64,000 nt of DNA from JAGQYH01 sp041393015 (GCA_041393015.1 JAWKKV010000006.1:236889-300888); one strand, 5' to 3'; shown: positions 8,483-17,423, counted from the first letter of the stretch. A program made the numbers and translations. Notes: generated by a model from the sequence alone, not told the origin.

Positions 8483-9079
8483 ATGTTTAAAGTATATTTT
8501 GAAGTTGGATTAAGGCACATTGCTGATTTGGCAGCATACGATCATATTTTGTTTATAGTTGCCTTGTGTGCCGTTTACAAGTTGAGTGAGTGGCGCAAGA
8601 TTCTAATATTGGTTACTGCTTTTACCATTGGACACTCCATTACATTGGCTTTGTCAGCATTAAGCATTATTACCATCAATAGTGCTATAATAGAATTTCT
8701 AATTCCAGTAACTATCTTACTTACAGCGCTATATAATTTAGTATTTATAAGGGAAAGTAAAATTATAAGAGTTCAAAGTTTATCTAAGGCAGTAAGTGTA
8801 AAATATTTTATTGCACTCTTTTTTGGTTTAATTCATGGCATGGGATTCTCTAATTATTTCAAAGCTTTATTAGGTGCAGAAGCTAATATTACCTTCCCTC
8901 TTTTTGCATTTAATGTTGGTATTGAGATTGGTCAATTATTGATTGTTGCAGTGATGCTTTCCTGCTCAATTTTGATGATGTCAGTATTTAAGTTAAAACA
9001 GATCTATTGGAATTGGGCAGTTTCCGGAGTAGCTGGAATTGTAGCCATTAAAATGATGGTGGAGACTTGGCCATGGTAA
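8483..9079 (+). CDS. HupE/UreJ family membrane protein
   Basis: The protein shows the hallmark HIADLAAYDHILFIVAL near residues 12-28, FTIGHSITLALSAL near 52-66 and GLIHGMGFSNYFKALLG near 111-128. These are histidine-containing transmembrane motifs of the HupE/UreJ_2 family. About six hydrophobic helices are visible in 198 residues. Relatives have been connected with nickel or cobalt uptake beside hydrogenase or urease genes, but no such genes are near, so the metal role is only a family-based guess. The last codons precede a divergently unrelated gap of about 120 nt. Confidence 0.82.
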   Translation: MFKVYFEVGLRHIADLAAYDHILFIVALCAVYKLSEWRKILILVTAFTIGHSITLALSALSIITINSAIIEFLIPVTILLTALYNLVFIRESKIIRVQSLSKAVSVKYFIALFFGLIHGMGFSNYFKALLGAEANITFPLFAFNVGIEIGQLLIVAVMLSCSILMMSVFKLKQIYWNWAVSGVAGIVAIKMMVETWPW

Positions 9080-9162
9080 AATTAAGTACTTAAAGTTACA
9101 AGTACTTTAAATGCCTTAAGTTTTAAAACTCTCTTTTTATGCTCCCAAGAACTAAATATAGA

Positions 9163-9170
9163 TAGGTTTG
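9163..9170 (+). promoter_or_regulatory. Candidate -7 box for the thioredoxin-family gene
   Basis: TAGGTTTG fits TAnnTTTG exactly and lies 28 nt before the ATG at 9199. The upstream region at the -33 distance is AT-rich without a clear TTTG. Confidence 0.4.
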
Positions 9171-9198
9171 GTTGGTAGTGGAAGTAAAAGCTTGACTT

Positions 9199-9771
9199 AT
9201 GAAATGGAATGAATACAATACGCTTTTTGAGCAAATTTTGAGTGGCGAATACAACCAAGCACCTTATAACTCTCCCGAATACATGAATTATGTAAAAATG
9301 AATCAATCACGATCTAATCGTTGGTTAAAAGGAGATGTTTTAAATGAAGCTTTGGTTGAAAAAATTAAAGCGATTGATACGCCTCAACAATGGATCGTAA
9401 TTACTGAACCTTGGTGTGGTGATGCAGCGCATAGCGTTCCTGTTTTAGCTAGATTAAGTCAAGAAAATCCATTAATTGATTTTAAAATTGAGTTGCGTGA
9501 CAATGGTAAAAATATGATTGATAATTATTTGACTAATGGCGGCAAATCTATACCAAAATTAGTGGTTAGAAATAGTCAGGGAGAAGACTTGTTTACTTGG
9601 GGACCAAGACCTAAAGCAGCACAACAAATAATGTTGGATTTTCAAAAAACTGATTTGCCTATTATTGAAAAACATAAACGTATACAGAAATGGTATGCGA
9701 AAGATAAAGGTGCTTCTTTACAAGAAGAATTGATGGAGTTATTGGTAGAAGTACCTCTCGTTAGCAATTAG
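9199..9771 (+). CDS. Thioredoxin-family protein with single-cysteine WCGD motif
   Basis: The 190-residue protein has a helical N-terminus followed by a thioredoxin fold. The active-site region reads TEPWCGDAAHSVPVL at about residues 70-84, so the first Cys is kept and the second position of CxxC is Ala. The cis-proline region is KSIPKLVVRN near 117-126. This pattern fits the Thioredoxin_9 group common in Bacteroidota. A single-cysteine site argues against ordinary disulfide reduction and for a monothiol or bacillithiol/peroxide-related role, which is inference. No signal peptide is present. Confidence 0.82.
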   Translation: MKWNEYNTLFEQILSGEYNQAPYNSPEYMNYVKMNQSRSNRWLKGDVLNEALVEKIKAIDTPQQWIVITEPWCGDAAHSVPVLARLSQENPLIDFKIELRDNGKNMIDNYLTNGGKSIPKLVVRNSQGEDLFTWGPRPKAAQQIMLDFQKTDLPIIEKHKRIQKWYAKDKGASLQEELMELLVEVPLVSN

Positions 9772-9786
9772 AGATAAGTCTAAAAC

Positions 9787-10134
9787 TCACAGCTTAATTC
9801 CAAATCTTTGCAAAACAATGATATAGATACTGTAGGCGATGAACATGACTATTATCGACAATCCCATCGCTAAACTGAATCTAAGACCATTTTTTAAGAA
9901 CATAGGGAGAACAATGAAAAAAACTAAGGATGGTAAAACGGCCCAAAATATATTGGAAGAAAGGTCAATAACTTTTTGAACATCTTTTGTATCAGTATAA
10001 AGCCAGATCATCGCTAAAATAGAGGTTAGTGGAAGAGATGCTAATATGGCAGCAATGGGTGAGAATTTCTTTCCAACTTCAGCAACTCCCACAATTACTA
10101 AGGCGGTAACAATAATTTTAATAAGGTATTGCAT
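9787..10134 (-). CDS. DUF3147 family membrane protein
   Basis: At 115 residues with four hydrophobic helices (about 3-20, 28-46, 63-80, 87-108), the protein matches the DUF3147 type of small inner-membrane proteins. The stretch AEVGKKFSPIAAILASLPLTSILAM is the most conserved-looking part. The function of the family is not known. It is convergent with the thioredoxin-family gene, 15 nt apart, and 20 nt downstream of the VF530 gene on the same strand, with which it may be co-transcribed. Confidence 0.78.
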   Translation of the reverse strand: MQYLIKIIVTALVIVGVAEVGKKFSPIAAILASLPLTSILAMIWLYTDTKDVQKVIDLSSNIFWAVLPSLVFFIVLPMFLKNGLRFSLAMGLSIIVMFIAYSIYIIVLQRFGIKL

Positions 10135-10154
10135 AGCTATATAGTCGGTTTTAA

Positions 10155-10403
10155 TTATCGTTTCTTTTCTAAATCAAGATAAAGTTGCTCCACCTTACTT
10201 CTTGCCCAAGGTGTTTTTCTTAAAAACGTTAGACTAGATTTGATGGATGGATTATTTTTAAAGCAATTGATGTTGATTTTCAAGGCTAGACTTTCCCAAC
10301 CATAGTGCTCTACAAGCAACTCCAAGATCGTTTGCAATTTCATTCCATGTAACGGATTATTGGGTTGTGCTTTTGGGGAAATGTTTTCTTTATTCATAAG
10401 CAA
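10155..10403 (-). CDS. VF530-family DNA-binding protein (DUF2132)
   Basis: This 82-residue protein belongs to the VF530/DUF2132 family. Diagnostic segments are NPLHGMKLQTILELLVEHYGW at about 16-36 and the double-helix region INCFKNNPSIKSSLTFLRKTPWAR-KVE that ends the protein. A Vibrio member has a solved helical structure and the family is described as DNA-binding; the cellular role is unknown. The start at 10403 could instead be the second Met, MNKENISP, two codons later. It is followed after 20 nt by the DUF3147 gene. Confidence 0.85.
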   Translation of the reverse strand: MLMNKENISPKAQPNNPLHGMKLQTILELLVEHYGWESLALKININCFKNNPSIKSSLTFLRKTPWARSKVEQLYLDLEKKR

Positions 10404-10633
10404 GAAAATTAATACAATTAATCAACTAGAACTTCTTCGTTCTGTAAATCTATAAACTCAACCCTTCTATCGTTTATATATCTCATTTTTTCAAGGGATA
10501 GCAGTTTAGGATTTAACTTCTTGATGTCGCAACACAAAATACTAAATCCAACCTAGATTTATAGTTTTTGATATTATCAACCATTCAAAGGATTCCACTA
10601 TCTTTGGTATAGTTTATCAAGTAAACTTCTAGT
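10404..10633. other. Intergenic region with divergent promoters expected
   Basis: The 230 nt between the VF530 gene and the arginase gene are AT-rich and hold no open frame. Apart from the candidate box at 10599 I see no hairpin or repeat. Confidence 0.5.
10599..10606 (+). promoter_or_regulatory. Candidate -7 box for the arginase gene
   Basis: TATCTTTG fits TAnnTTTG exactly and lies 27 nt before the ATG at 10634. A TTTTTG run is present upstream but 28 nt away, longer than the usual spacing. Confidence 0.4.
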
Positions 10634-11593
10634 ATGAAATCTAACATAAAACTCATTAAAAACAGGTCGGATATAGGTGCGGGAACACGTGGCTCCGACA
10701 TGGGTATTGATGCCATGGAAATTGCAGCTATCAATCAGAATAACGACTTTTTTAATCAATATAATTTTGTGGATGTTCCAACATTAAATGAGTCCATTTA
10801 TGATAAGGTCCACGACTCTTTTGCTAAGCGAATTGGACATGTTCTAGAGCAGTGTTCTAGAGTACACAAAGTGGTTAAAACAACATTGAAAAACAGTTTT
10901 TTCCCATTGGTTTTATCAGGTGATCACTCTTCTGCATTAGGCACCATCAGTGGTATCAAAGCGGCATATCCCGACAAGAAGTTAGGCGTAGTTTGGATAG
11001 ATGCTCATGCAGATTTACATTCGCCTTATACATCGCCGTCAGGGAATATTCACGGTATGCCATTGGCTGCTGCCATTAACGATGATAATCTAGATTCACA
11101 AATTAATGAATTAGACCCCGACACCTATAAATATTGGACCGCGATGAAAAACATAGGATTAGAAGGTCAAAAAGTAGCGCCTGAAAACATTGTTTTCTTT
11201 GGTGTAAGAGATACGGAAACACCTGAAAATAATCAGATAAATAAATATGGCATTAAGAATTATATGGTAGCAGAAGTTCGCCATAGAGGCTTAGAAAAGT
11301 GTGTTTCTGAAGCGTTAGAAAAACTTTCTTCTTGCGATATGATTTATATTTCTTTTGATGTAGATAGCATGGATTGCGATATGATTTCTTATGGCACAGG
11401 AACGCCAGTGCCTAAAGGTTTTGATCAATATGAAGTGATTGGAATTATTAACCACATTATTGCCTCAAAAAAGGTCATTTGTTTGGAATTTGTTGAGATT
11501 AATCCTTTGTTGGATATGAAAGGAAATAAAATGGCCGAGACTGCTTTTGAAGTATTGGATACTATTAACTTGGAGACTTTGCGAGTAATGTAA
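10634..11593 (+). CDS. rocF: Arginase (ureohydrolase family)
   Basis: This cytoplasmic manganese enzyme hydrolyses arginine to ornithine and urea. The metal-binding signatures of the ureohydrolase fold are all present: SGDHSS with His98, IDAHADLHS with Asp123, His125 and Asp127, and SFDVDSMD with Asp242 and Asp244. The loop NIHGMPLAA near 138-146 follows the HGMP pattern of arginases, which favours arginase over agmatinase or formimidoylglutamase. Length is 319 residues. No urease or arginine catabolic genes are nearby. A palindromic double hairpin lies directly after the stop codon and may act as transcription terminator for both this gene and the convergent mutA. Confidence 0.88.
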   Translation: MKSNIKLIKNRSDIGAGTRGSDMGIDAMEIAAINQNNDFFNQYNFVDVPTLNESIYDKVHDSFAKRIGHVLEQCSRVHKVVKTTLKNSFFPLVLSGDHSSALGTISGIKAAYPDKKLGVVWIDAHADLHSPYTSPSGNIHGMPLAAAINDDNLDSQINELDPDTYKYWTAMKNIGLEGQKVAPENIVFFGVRDTETPENNQINKYGIKNYMVAEVRHRGLEKCVSEALEKLSSCDMIYISFDVDSMDCDMISYGTGTPVPKGFDQYEVIGIINHIIASKKVICLEFVEINPLLDMKGNKMAETAFEVLDTINLETLRVM

Positions 11594-11607
11594 ATTTTCT
11601 CTTTTAG

Positions 11608-11688
11608 ATCCTGAAATAAATTCAGGATGACCCGAAGACAGGAAATGTATCAAAAAAACGAAATGTCATGCTGAACTTGTTTCAGCAT
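11608..11688. repeat. Double-hairpin palindromic repeat between rocF and mutA
   Basis: Two related hairpins stand in tandem: atcctgaa (11608-11615) with ttcaggat (11621-11628), and atgctgaa (11668-11675) with ttcagcat (11681-11688). Both are flanked by gac/gtc and follow the pattern of the REP-like sequences (cctgaa-ttcagg, gctgaa-ttcagc) dispersed in many bacterial genomes. The second hairpin ends exactly at the stop codon of mutA. The dispersed nature is recalled, not tested here; the hairpins are seen. Confidence 0.7.
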
Positions 11689-12996
11689 CTATTCAAAAAA
11701 TGCTGACAACCTCAATGGCGCAAGAGCACTAGCTAATTTATTGATTTCTTCTATTTCCAAAGAAGCATCTGCGAATTTGTTAACGCCTAAAATTACTTTT
11801 TTACCTTTTTTAAAGGCTTCAATTTGTTCTTCTCTATTGGCAGTAATTTTATCTTGAATAGTTCCCTTTTCCCATGCGGCTAAAAATCCACCTTCGGCTT
11901 CAATTTCTTTAAACAATTGCCACGCTTTATCTGCCAATTCATCTGTTAATTCCTCCACATAATAAGAACCATTGGCAGGATCTATCACCTTATCAAAATG
12001 ACTTTCATTCCTCAAAATATGAGAAATATTTCTCGCCCATCTTCTCCCCTTTTCGCTTTGATCTGTCAAACTATCATGTGGAGCCAAATGAATAACATCA
12101 GCACCACCAATGATGGCCGACATACATTCACTTGTGTTGCGAAGCATATTATTATAAACTTCTAAAGTTGACTTATTAATGCCTGTTGAGGTAGCTTCAA
12201 TCTGAATGGATTCAAAATCAATTGCATACTGATTCACCAATACCTTGATCAATTTCCTTATCGCTCTCAACTTAGCCATCTCAAAAAAGAAATTTGATCC
12301 CACCGCTAACTTTATTTGTAAGTTCTTGATCTTGTTAACTTCTTTATCAGACAATTGATTGAAATACTCATTGGCAATAGCTAAAACAAATGCTAATTGC
12401 TCCACCATCTTTGCCCCTGCATTTTGATACAAGGCTCCATCTATATAAACAGAGGCTATTTCGCTTTTTGCTAAACTTGTTTGCCATTGACTAAGATCTA
12501 CTTTCTGATTGGTAGCTAATTGCTGGCTGATGACATCATTCTTAAATGACAAATGCTTAGAAGCATTAAAACTTATGGAGCCTTTATAATTTGAAAATGA
12601 AATTGGAGCAACCTCTACGAGAATACCTTTGGTTAATTGATCTACTAAATCAGCGGTAATCGTTTTTTCTTGACAATCAAATTCAATTGCCTCAGCACCT
12701 TCATTCAATAAATTTAATGCAATCTGATTGGCATTTTCTGCATCATCCACCTTCACCTTTTCTAAAACAAACCAATTATTATTCGGCTTAGATGGAAGAT
12801 TGAGCAATGTATTGTTGTAATCCTCAATCAATTTTTCTAAATCTTCAGAATGATAAATTGGCTCTACTAAAACACCTTCTTCAGAGTGCCATTGCAGACT
12901 CTCATTATAATCTTTGCCCTTTAAATCTTTAATGATTTTATTTTTCCAAGCTTCTTTTGAAACTGGTTGAAAGGCAGAAAATAGATTTTTAGACAT
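11689..12996 (-). CDS. mutA: Methylmalonyl-CoA mutase small (beta) subunit
   Basis: This is the non-catalytic subunit of the B12-dependent enzyme that interconverts methylmalonyl-CoA and succinyl-CoA. The sequence has the mutase TIM-barrel features, for example KLAVGSNFFFEMAKLRAIRKL near 230-250, IEATSTGINKSTLEVYNNMLRNTSE near 263-287, IIGGADVIHLAPHD near 291-304 and NISHILRNESHFDKVIDPANGSYYVE near 323-348. At 435 residues it lacks the B12-binding domain, as in the short beta subunits of flavobacteria. The large subunit mutB usually follows immediately, but here the convergent arginase gene and a palindromic repeat occupy that place. The subunit must pair with a mutB encoded elsewhere, if functional. 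Confidence 0.9.
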   Translation of the reverse strand: MSKNLFSAFQPVSKEAWKNKIIKDLKGKDYNESLQWHSEEGVLVEPIYHSEDLEKLIEDYNNTLLNLPSKPNNNWFVLEKVKVDDAENANQIALNLLNEGAEAIEFDCQEKTITADLVDQLTKGILVEVAPISFSNYKGSISFNASKHLSFKNDVISQQLATNQKVDLSQWQTSLAKSEIASVYIDGALYQNAGAKMVEQLAFVLAIANEYFNQLSDKEVNKIKNLQIKLAVGSNFFFEMAKLRAIRKLIKVLVNQYAIDFESIQIEATSTGINKSTLEVYNNMLRNTSECMSAIIGGADVIHLAPHDSLTDQSEKGRRWARNISHILRNESHFDKVIDPANGSYYVEELTDELADKAWQLFKEIEAEGGFLAAWEKGTIQDKITANREEQIEAFKKGKKVILGVNKFADASLEIEEINKLASALAPLRLSAFFE

Positions 12997-13015
12997 AATT
13001 GCGGTTGCTTCGAAA

Positions 13016-13023
13016 CAAATTTA
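13016..13023 (-). promoter_or_regulatory. Candidate -7 box for mutA
   Basis: Read on the minus strand, TAAATTTG fits TAnnTTTG and lies 19 nt before the mutA ATG. No matching -33 TTTG was seen at 19-21 nt upstream. Confidence 0.35.
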
Positions 13024-13054
13024 AACCTAATTTATAAAAACTGGTTATTTCAGC

Positions 13055-16000
13055 TTAATTCACTTTTAATATTTTCAATTCTACTCTTTGGTTTTGTTTT
13101 CTACCTTCTGAAGAATTATTATCTGCGATAGGTTGAGATTTACCATACCCTTTGTATTTGATTCTATTCGGGGCAATTCCTTTTGATACAATGTATTCTC
13201 TTACAGAAATGGCTCTTTTCTCTGACAATTGAACACAGAAATTATCTTGACATAAACCATTGGTATGTCCTCCAATTTCAATTTCAATACCATTGTTAAC
13301 CTCTAAGAATGACACTACTTTATCCAATTCTTTATAAGATTGTGGTTTTACATAAGCAGAGTTGGCATTAAAGAAAACGTTTCTAATTTCTACAGTGACA
13401 CCTTCTTCTACCGGCATCAAGAAGATTTCCTTATCTACTATTGTAGTTGTTTTAGGTACCGTTTCTTTAGCTATGGCCACTTCCGATTGCACCTTTCCTT
13501 TTTCTTGTTCTAATTGTTTAATATCAGCTTCCAATTGCTTCACTTGTTTATACTGTTGCAATTTAAGTGCTTCTAATTTTTGCTTATCGTTTTCAATTTT
13601 AGCTTGATCGGCTAAAAACTGTTCTTTTTCTTTTTGCAATTGAGCGATTATATCTTGTAATTCCTTCTTTTGCTGCTCCATTGCTAATTTATCAGCCTCT
13701 AACTGAGCCTTCTCTTCATTTAGTGCTTGCTTTGCTGCTTCAGCTGCCGCTTTCTCCTTTTCCGCTATTTCTTTTTCCGCTTTAATAGCATCAGTATCTT
13801 GCTTTAAGTTGTTAAGATCATTGCTGAGATTTTCCTTTTCAATTTCCTTTTTTTGAATAGCATCATTAACTTCTGCCATTTTATTGTCAGTTGCCGTTTC
13901 TAATAAATCAGGTTGCTTAACCTCTTGTTTTTGAGGAATATTGATCGCTACCACTTCGGGTTCAGGCTCATTTACCGTTTTCTTTCCTCTAATTTTGCTG
14001 CTCTTTATTTCGTGCTGATCAACCGTTTTAGCAACTTCCTTAGGAACATCATTTTTGGCGATTGGTGCTGTAGTAGTTACTTCATCAGTTTCTCCTTTTG
14101 TTTCAGTATTACTAGATGGCAGATTATTCATTTTGCTTTTAAGTGCTGCCAATTTCTCTTGAAATGCTAATACTTCAGGATCTACTTCTTTTGGTGCCAT
14201 TTCATTTTCATTGGCTGGTGCTTCCTCAGATACTGTAGGCTTTGTAATTCTTTTCCCTGATGTTGGTAAGGTTGGATTTTGTTGTTGTGCTTTGAGTTCT
14301 TCTAATTTCTTTCTATACGCATCAACTTCCGGGTTATAAGCTGTTGGTTGCTTTTGTTTCTCTTTTAGTTCTGCCAATTCTGTTTTCATAGAAGAAGCCA
14401 CTAGTGCATCTTTAGTATCCTCATCAATAGATGTTTTAGCCAAAGAATATTTTGTTAAAGGCTGCGTACCGTAAGCCGCTTTAGCCTTTTGATCAGCTAA
14501 TTCCTTAAGTTGATCTCTGTAAGTTTGGTGTTGAGCAATATATTCTTCTGAATCAACCTCCCTTAAATCATAAGACTTTTTATATTGTTCTCTTGGCGCG
14601 ACATCTCTATCACTGCCAGCTTCTTTATAATTCTGCAACGCCTCCATTTGAGCATCATAATTGTTCAACTTATTTTCTTGTTGCTCTTTAAATGCCTCTT
14701 CTTGAGCTGTTTGTTTCTCATTTATTTTGGTAGCAGGTTTTACATTATACTGCTTACCTTTATCTTCATTACCATAATTTTCTATCGGTTGCTTTCCACT
14801 TTCAATTTTGTCCATGTCTGATCTTAAGGCTGCAAGTCTATCATCTATATCAGAAGAATATTTGGTATTTGTAGGCTTTATAGAAGACGTTTTCACTTCG
14901 TTTGTTTGGCTTGGCTCTGCCTTTTTGATTGCTACATCTGTTTTGGCTTGTTCGTTTTTTAGTTCTTGTAATCTTGCCAAAAGATCATTCATTTTTTGAT
15001 CAGCAGGATCTGGAGTATTTGCAGCATCATTGTTGGCTATAGGCGTAGTAAAATTATCTTCTTCTTCCAATTCATCCGATAAGTCTTCTGATTCGTTAAC
15101 CGGATAAAAACCTTTGATATTTTCATATAGGTTGATTTTAGAATCATCACTTACAACAATAGCAGTTGTTTTCTTTTCCAAGTTGGCAATTGGTGTCTTA
15201 GTATTGATATTTACATAGCTAGGTTTCAATATAGCCACCGGTTCAGGTCGAACATCTTTAGGTAACTTAATTCTATACAAGTCACTTTCCCCATAAGAGT
15301 TTTTAGCACTTGAATAATAAGCATACTCACCATCAGCAGGAACAGTATAATAAAGATCCCAATCGTCAGAATTAATTTGGTCGCCTAAATTTACCGGCTC
15401 CGACCATCTTCCCCAAGAGTTATCTAATCTTCTACTCATATACATATCATAGGCGCCGTATCCCGGATGTCCATCAGACGCAAAGTAAATAGTTTTACTA
15501 TCTGCAGATAAAAAGATACTAGGTTCTGTTCCAGCAGTATTAATAGTTGGCCCTAAATTCTTAGGTTTAGTATAACTACCATCTGATTTTATAAAAGAAA
15601 CATACAAATCCATATCGCCATAAGTGGCTGCATCTTCCATGGCAATCACTAAAAATTTCATATCAGGACTAACATGATAACAAACAAATGGGCTCTTGTT
15701 GCTATAACTATCAATGAGAATTTTCTTTGGTTTTGACCAAGTTCCATTATTAAGTGATGTTCGATACAAACCCTCTCCTTGATCATATCTGCCCGATATT
15801 AACACTTCCGTTCCATCAGGATTTACCGCGCAAACGAAGTTGTTGTATTCGTCATTTAACGGTGGCCCAATATTTCTTGCTGTTGTCCAAAGTGATTTTT
15901 TATTCTTGTAAGACACATAAATATCGTCTTTCAATTGTGGCCCTGTATTTTCAGGATGGTTCTTTCTAGCAAAATATAAGGTTTGCCCATCGACAGAAAT

Positions 16001-16606
16001 CAATGGTAAAAGATCCGGTGATTGACTATTGACTTCGTAACCTAAATTTTCAGGTTTCCCTACAAATGTTTTATCCTTTGGATTATTGATTCGAGGATTC
16101 ATTGGAGTATCTGAAGAAGAAATTCCAATAGCATCTATTTGATTTAATCCGAATACTTCAGCGGTATTTAAAACTAATTTTAAAGAACTTACTTCATATG
16201 ACGTTAAATTCATAAAGTGTCGAAACATTCTAGCCGTTTGCATCACTTTAACCGGTTTGTTTTGCTCGTAAACTTGATGCTCTTTACCATCGGTATCAAT
16301 CAAAAATATTTGATAAATGGCTCCGGGATTAAAGTTTTCCCAAATGGCCACCTGTTTCACTTTTGAGGGTTGACTAAATTCAACAACAATATATTCAATG
16401 CCTGTATTGGGTCCTTGAGCTGCCCAAGCTACTGCATTCTTACCAGCTTGTAAAGCATTCGGTGGTCCAATAACTTGTTTAGCAGCATAAGCTTTATAGC
16501 CAGCTTGAGAGGAATATTTTATAACGTTGGAGGCCCATTGTTCTTGTCCTTGAACAAATGAACTCGCCAGTAATGCACAAATGAAAATTATGGATTTTTG
16601 AAGCAT
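13055..16606 (-). CDS. Cell-surface protein: discoidin-like domain, PD40 propeller, coiled coil, OmpA domain
   Basis: The 1,183-residue protein begins with a signal peptide ending near ASSFVQGQ (about residue 20). Residues 25-165 resemble a discoidin or F5/8-type sandwich (VAWAAQGPNTGIEYIVVEFS). From about 190 to 450 there are PD40 propeller repeats such as TIYFASDGHPGYGAYDMYMS and ADGEYAYYSSAKNSYGESDL. A long low-complexity, Lys/Glu/Gln-rich linker with predicted coiled coil covers about 530-1040. The C-terminal 115 residues form an OmpA-like peptidoglycan-binding domain, with GHTNGLCQDNFCVQLSEKRA near 1117-1136 and NRIKYKGYGKSQP. The protein therefore links the outer membrane or surface to the cell wall. 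PorE of the T9SS also combines PD40 and OmpA domains, but the N-terminal domain differs, so a T9SS role is not claimed. Confidence 0.87.
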   Translation of the reverse strand: MLQKSIIFICALLASSFVQGQEQWASNVIKYSSQAGYKAYAAKQVIGPPNALQAGKNAVAWAAQGPNTGIEYIVVEFSQPSKVKQVAIWENFNPGAIYQIFLIDTDGKEHQVYEQNKPVKVMQTARMFRHFMNLTSYEVSSLKLVLNTAEVFGLNQIDAIGISSSDTPMNPRINNPKDKTFVGKPENLGYEVNSQSPDLLPLISVDGQTLYFARKNHPENTGPQLKDDIYVSYKNKKSLWTTARNIGPPLNDEYNNFVCAVNPDGTEVLISGRYDQGEGLYRTSLNNGTWSKPKKILIDSYSNKSPFVCYHVSPDMKFLVIAMEDAATYGDMDLYVSFIKSDGSYTKPKNLGPTINTAGTEPSIFLSADSKTIYFASDGHPGYGAYDMYMSRRLDNSWGRWSEPVNLGDQINSDDWDLYYTVPADGEYAYYSSAKNSYGESDLYRIKLPKDVRPEPVAILKPSYVNINTKTPIANLEKKTTAIVVSDDSKINLYENIKGFYPVNESEDLSDELEEEDNFTTPIANNDAANTPDPADQKMNDLLARLQELKNEQAKTDVAIKKAEPSQTNEVKTSSIKPTNTKYSSDIDDRLAALRSDMDKIESGKQPIENYGNEDKGKQYNVKPATKINEKQTAQEEAFKEQQENKLNNYDAQMEALQNYKEAGSDRDVAPREQYKKSYDLREVDSEEYIAQHQTYRDQLKELADQKAKAAYGTQPLTKYSLAKTSIDEDTKDALVASSMKTELAELKEKQKQPTAYNPEVDAYRKKLEELKAQQQNPTLPTSGKRITKPTVSEEAPANENEMAPKEVDPEVLAFQEKLAALKSKMNNLPSSNTETKGETDEVTTTAPIAKNDVPKEVAKTVDQHEIKSSKIRGKKTVNEPEPEVVAINIPQKQEVKQPDLLETATDNKMAEVNDAIQKKEIEKENLSNDLNNLKQDTDAIKAEKEIAEKEKAAAEAAKQALNEEKAQLEADKLAMEQQKKELQDIIAQLQKEKEQFLADQAKIENDKQKLEALKLQQYKQVKQLEADIKQLEQEKGKVQSEVAIAKETVPKTTTIVDKEIFLMPVEEGVTVEIRNVFFNANSAYVKPQSYKELDKVVSFLEVNNGIEIEIGGHTNGLCQDNFCVQLSEKRAISVREYIVSKGIAPNRIKYKGYGKSQPIADNNSSEGRKQNQRVELKILKVN

Positions 16607-16820
16607 AATTATTTTAGTTGTATTGCTTTAGTAACTTTTTGATTCATTTATTAAGCGAAAATCATTCCATTTTAATTAAAGAAATATAATTCATGTATAA
16701 AATTTATAGCTCATATGGTAATCGTAAAAATTTAAAAATGTGACCATTTCGCTTACTGTTCGTCTTTATACGAACAAATGTTAATATAAATTATAAAATT
16801 AACTGATTTTTATTGGGAGT
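16607..16820. other. Divergent intergenic region between OmpA-family gene and sigma factor
   Basis: The 214 nt are strongly AT-rich and must carry the promoters of both divergent genes. A perfect inverted repeat at 16758-16775 is the only clear structure; no exact TAnnTTTG box was recognised. Confidence 0.5.
16758..16775. promoter_or_regulatory. Inverted repeat gttcgt-N6-acgaac, possible operator
   Basis: A perfect 6-bp inverted repeat with 6-bp spacer lies 46 nt before the sigma-factor start and about 150 nt before the OmpA-family start. Its position in a divergent control region suggests an operator or a short RNA hairpin; this is inference. Confidence 0.35.
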
Positions 16821-17423
16821 TTGCAGCTACAACCACAATTTTATTTGGACCAAGTAACTATTAATACAAAAAATTTAACTGATGAGGAGTTAATAGCCGC
16901 CATACTTGCTAGTGGAGATATGGAGCTATTTGGCGAATTGTATGATAGATATGGTAACAAAGTTTTCAGGAAGGCCATTAGCATGGTAAAAGATGTAGAA
17001 ACGAGTAAAGATCTTGCACAAGAAATATTAATAAAAGCATTTTTAAGTCTATCAAAATTTGAAGGTAAATCTAAGTTTTCTACTTGGCTGTACATGATCA
17101 CTTACAATTATTGTATAGATTTTTTAAGGAAACAGAAACGTAGTTTAGAAAGAGAACAAGATATTTCCAATATTATAGAAGTAGGAGAAGAAGATAATGG
17201 CGTTCATGAAAAGGAGATTCTCGAAATGGAAATGGATCGACTAGCGATTTTATTGGAAAAAATACCCACGATTGATAAGTCAATGCTCTTAATGTACTAT
17301 CAAGATGATATGTCGATTAAAGATCTACAAGATCATTTTGAGTTAGGAGCAAGTGCCATAAAAATGCGATTATCAAGAGCACGAGTAAAATTAAAAACCC
17401 TATATGAAGCAACCTACAACTAA
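16821..17423 (+). CDS. RNA polymerase sigma factor, ECF (sigma-70 family)
   Basis: The protein directs RNA polymerase to an alternative promoter set. Region 2 spans about residues 38-108, with LYDRYGNKVFRKAISMV, SKDLAQEILIKAFLSL and STWLYMITYNYCIDFLRKQKR. Region 4 lies at about 150-195 with MSIKDLQDHFELGASAIKMR and SRARVKLKTLY. Length is 200 residues. The start is uncertain: the reading frame has no ATG before region 2; TTG at 16821 is the best choice, with CTG and ATT codons just upstream and a stop at 16800. The next small gene starts directly after the stop codon, which suggests translational coupling. Confidence 0.88.
   Translation: MQLQPQFYLDQVTINTKNLTDEELIAAILASGDMELFGELYDRYGNKVFRKAISMVKDVETSKDLAQEILIKAFLSLSKFEGKSKFSTWLYMITYNYCIDFLRKQKRSLEREQDISNIIEVGEEDNGVHEKEILEMEMDRLAILLEKIPTIDKSMLLMYYQDDMSIKDLQDHFELGASAIKMRLSRARVKLKTLYEATYN

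Noticed and set aside
9082..9306. Minus-strand open frame of 74 codons
   Set aside because: It overlaps the start of the thioredoxin-family gene, which has clear family motifs and a promoter-like box.
11465..11653. Minus-strand open frame of 62 codons at the arginase 3' end
   Set aside because: It overlaps conserved arginase codons and the palindromic repeat; it arises from the repeat reading through without stops.
14585..14821. Plus-strand open frames inside the PD40-OmpA gene
   Set aside because: They are antisense to the repetitive Lys/Glu/Gln-rich linker, whose codons rarely create stops on the other strand.
13055..16606. PorE-like T9SS component
   Set aside because: PD40 and OmpA domains are shared, but the N-terminal domain and the long coiled-coil linker differ, and no other T9SS machinery gene is adjacent.
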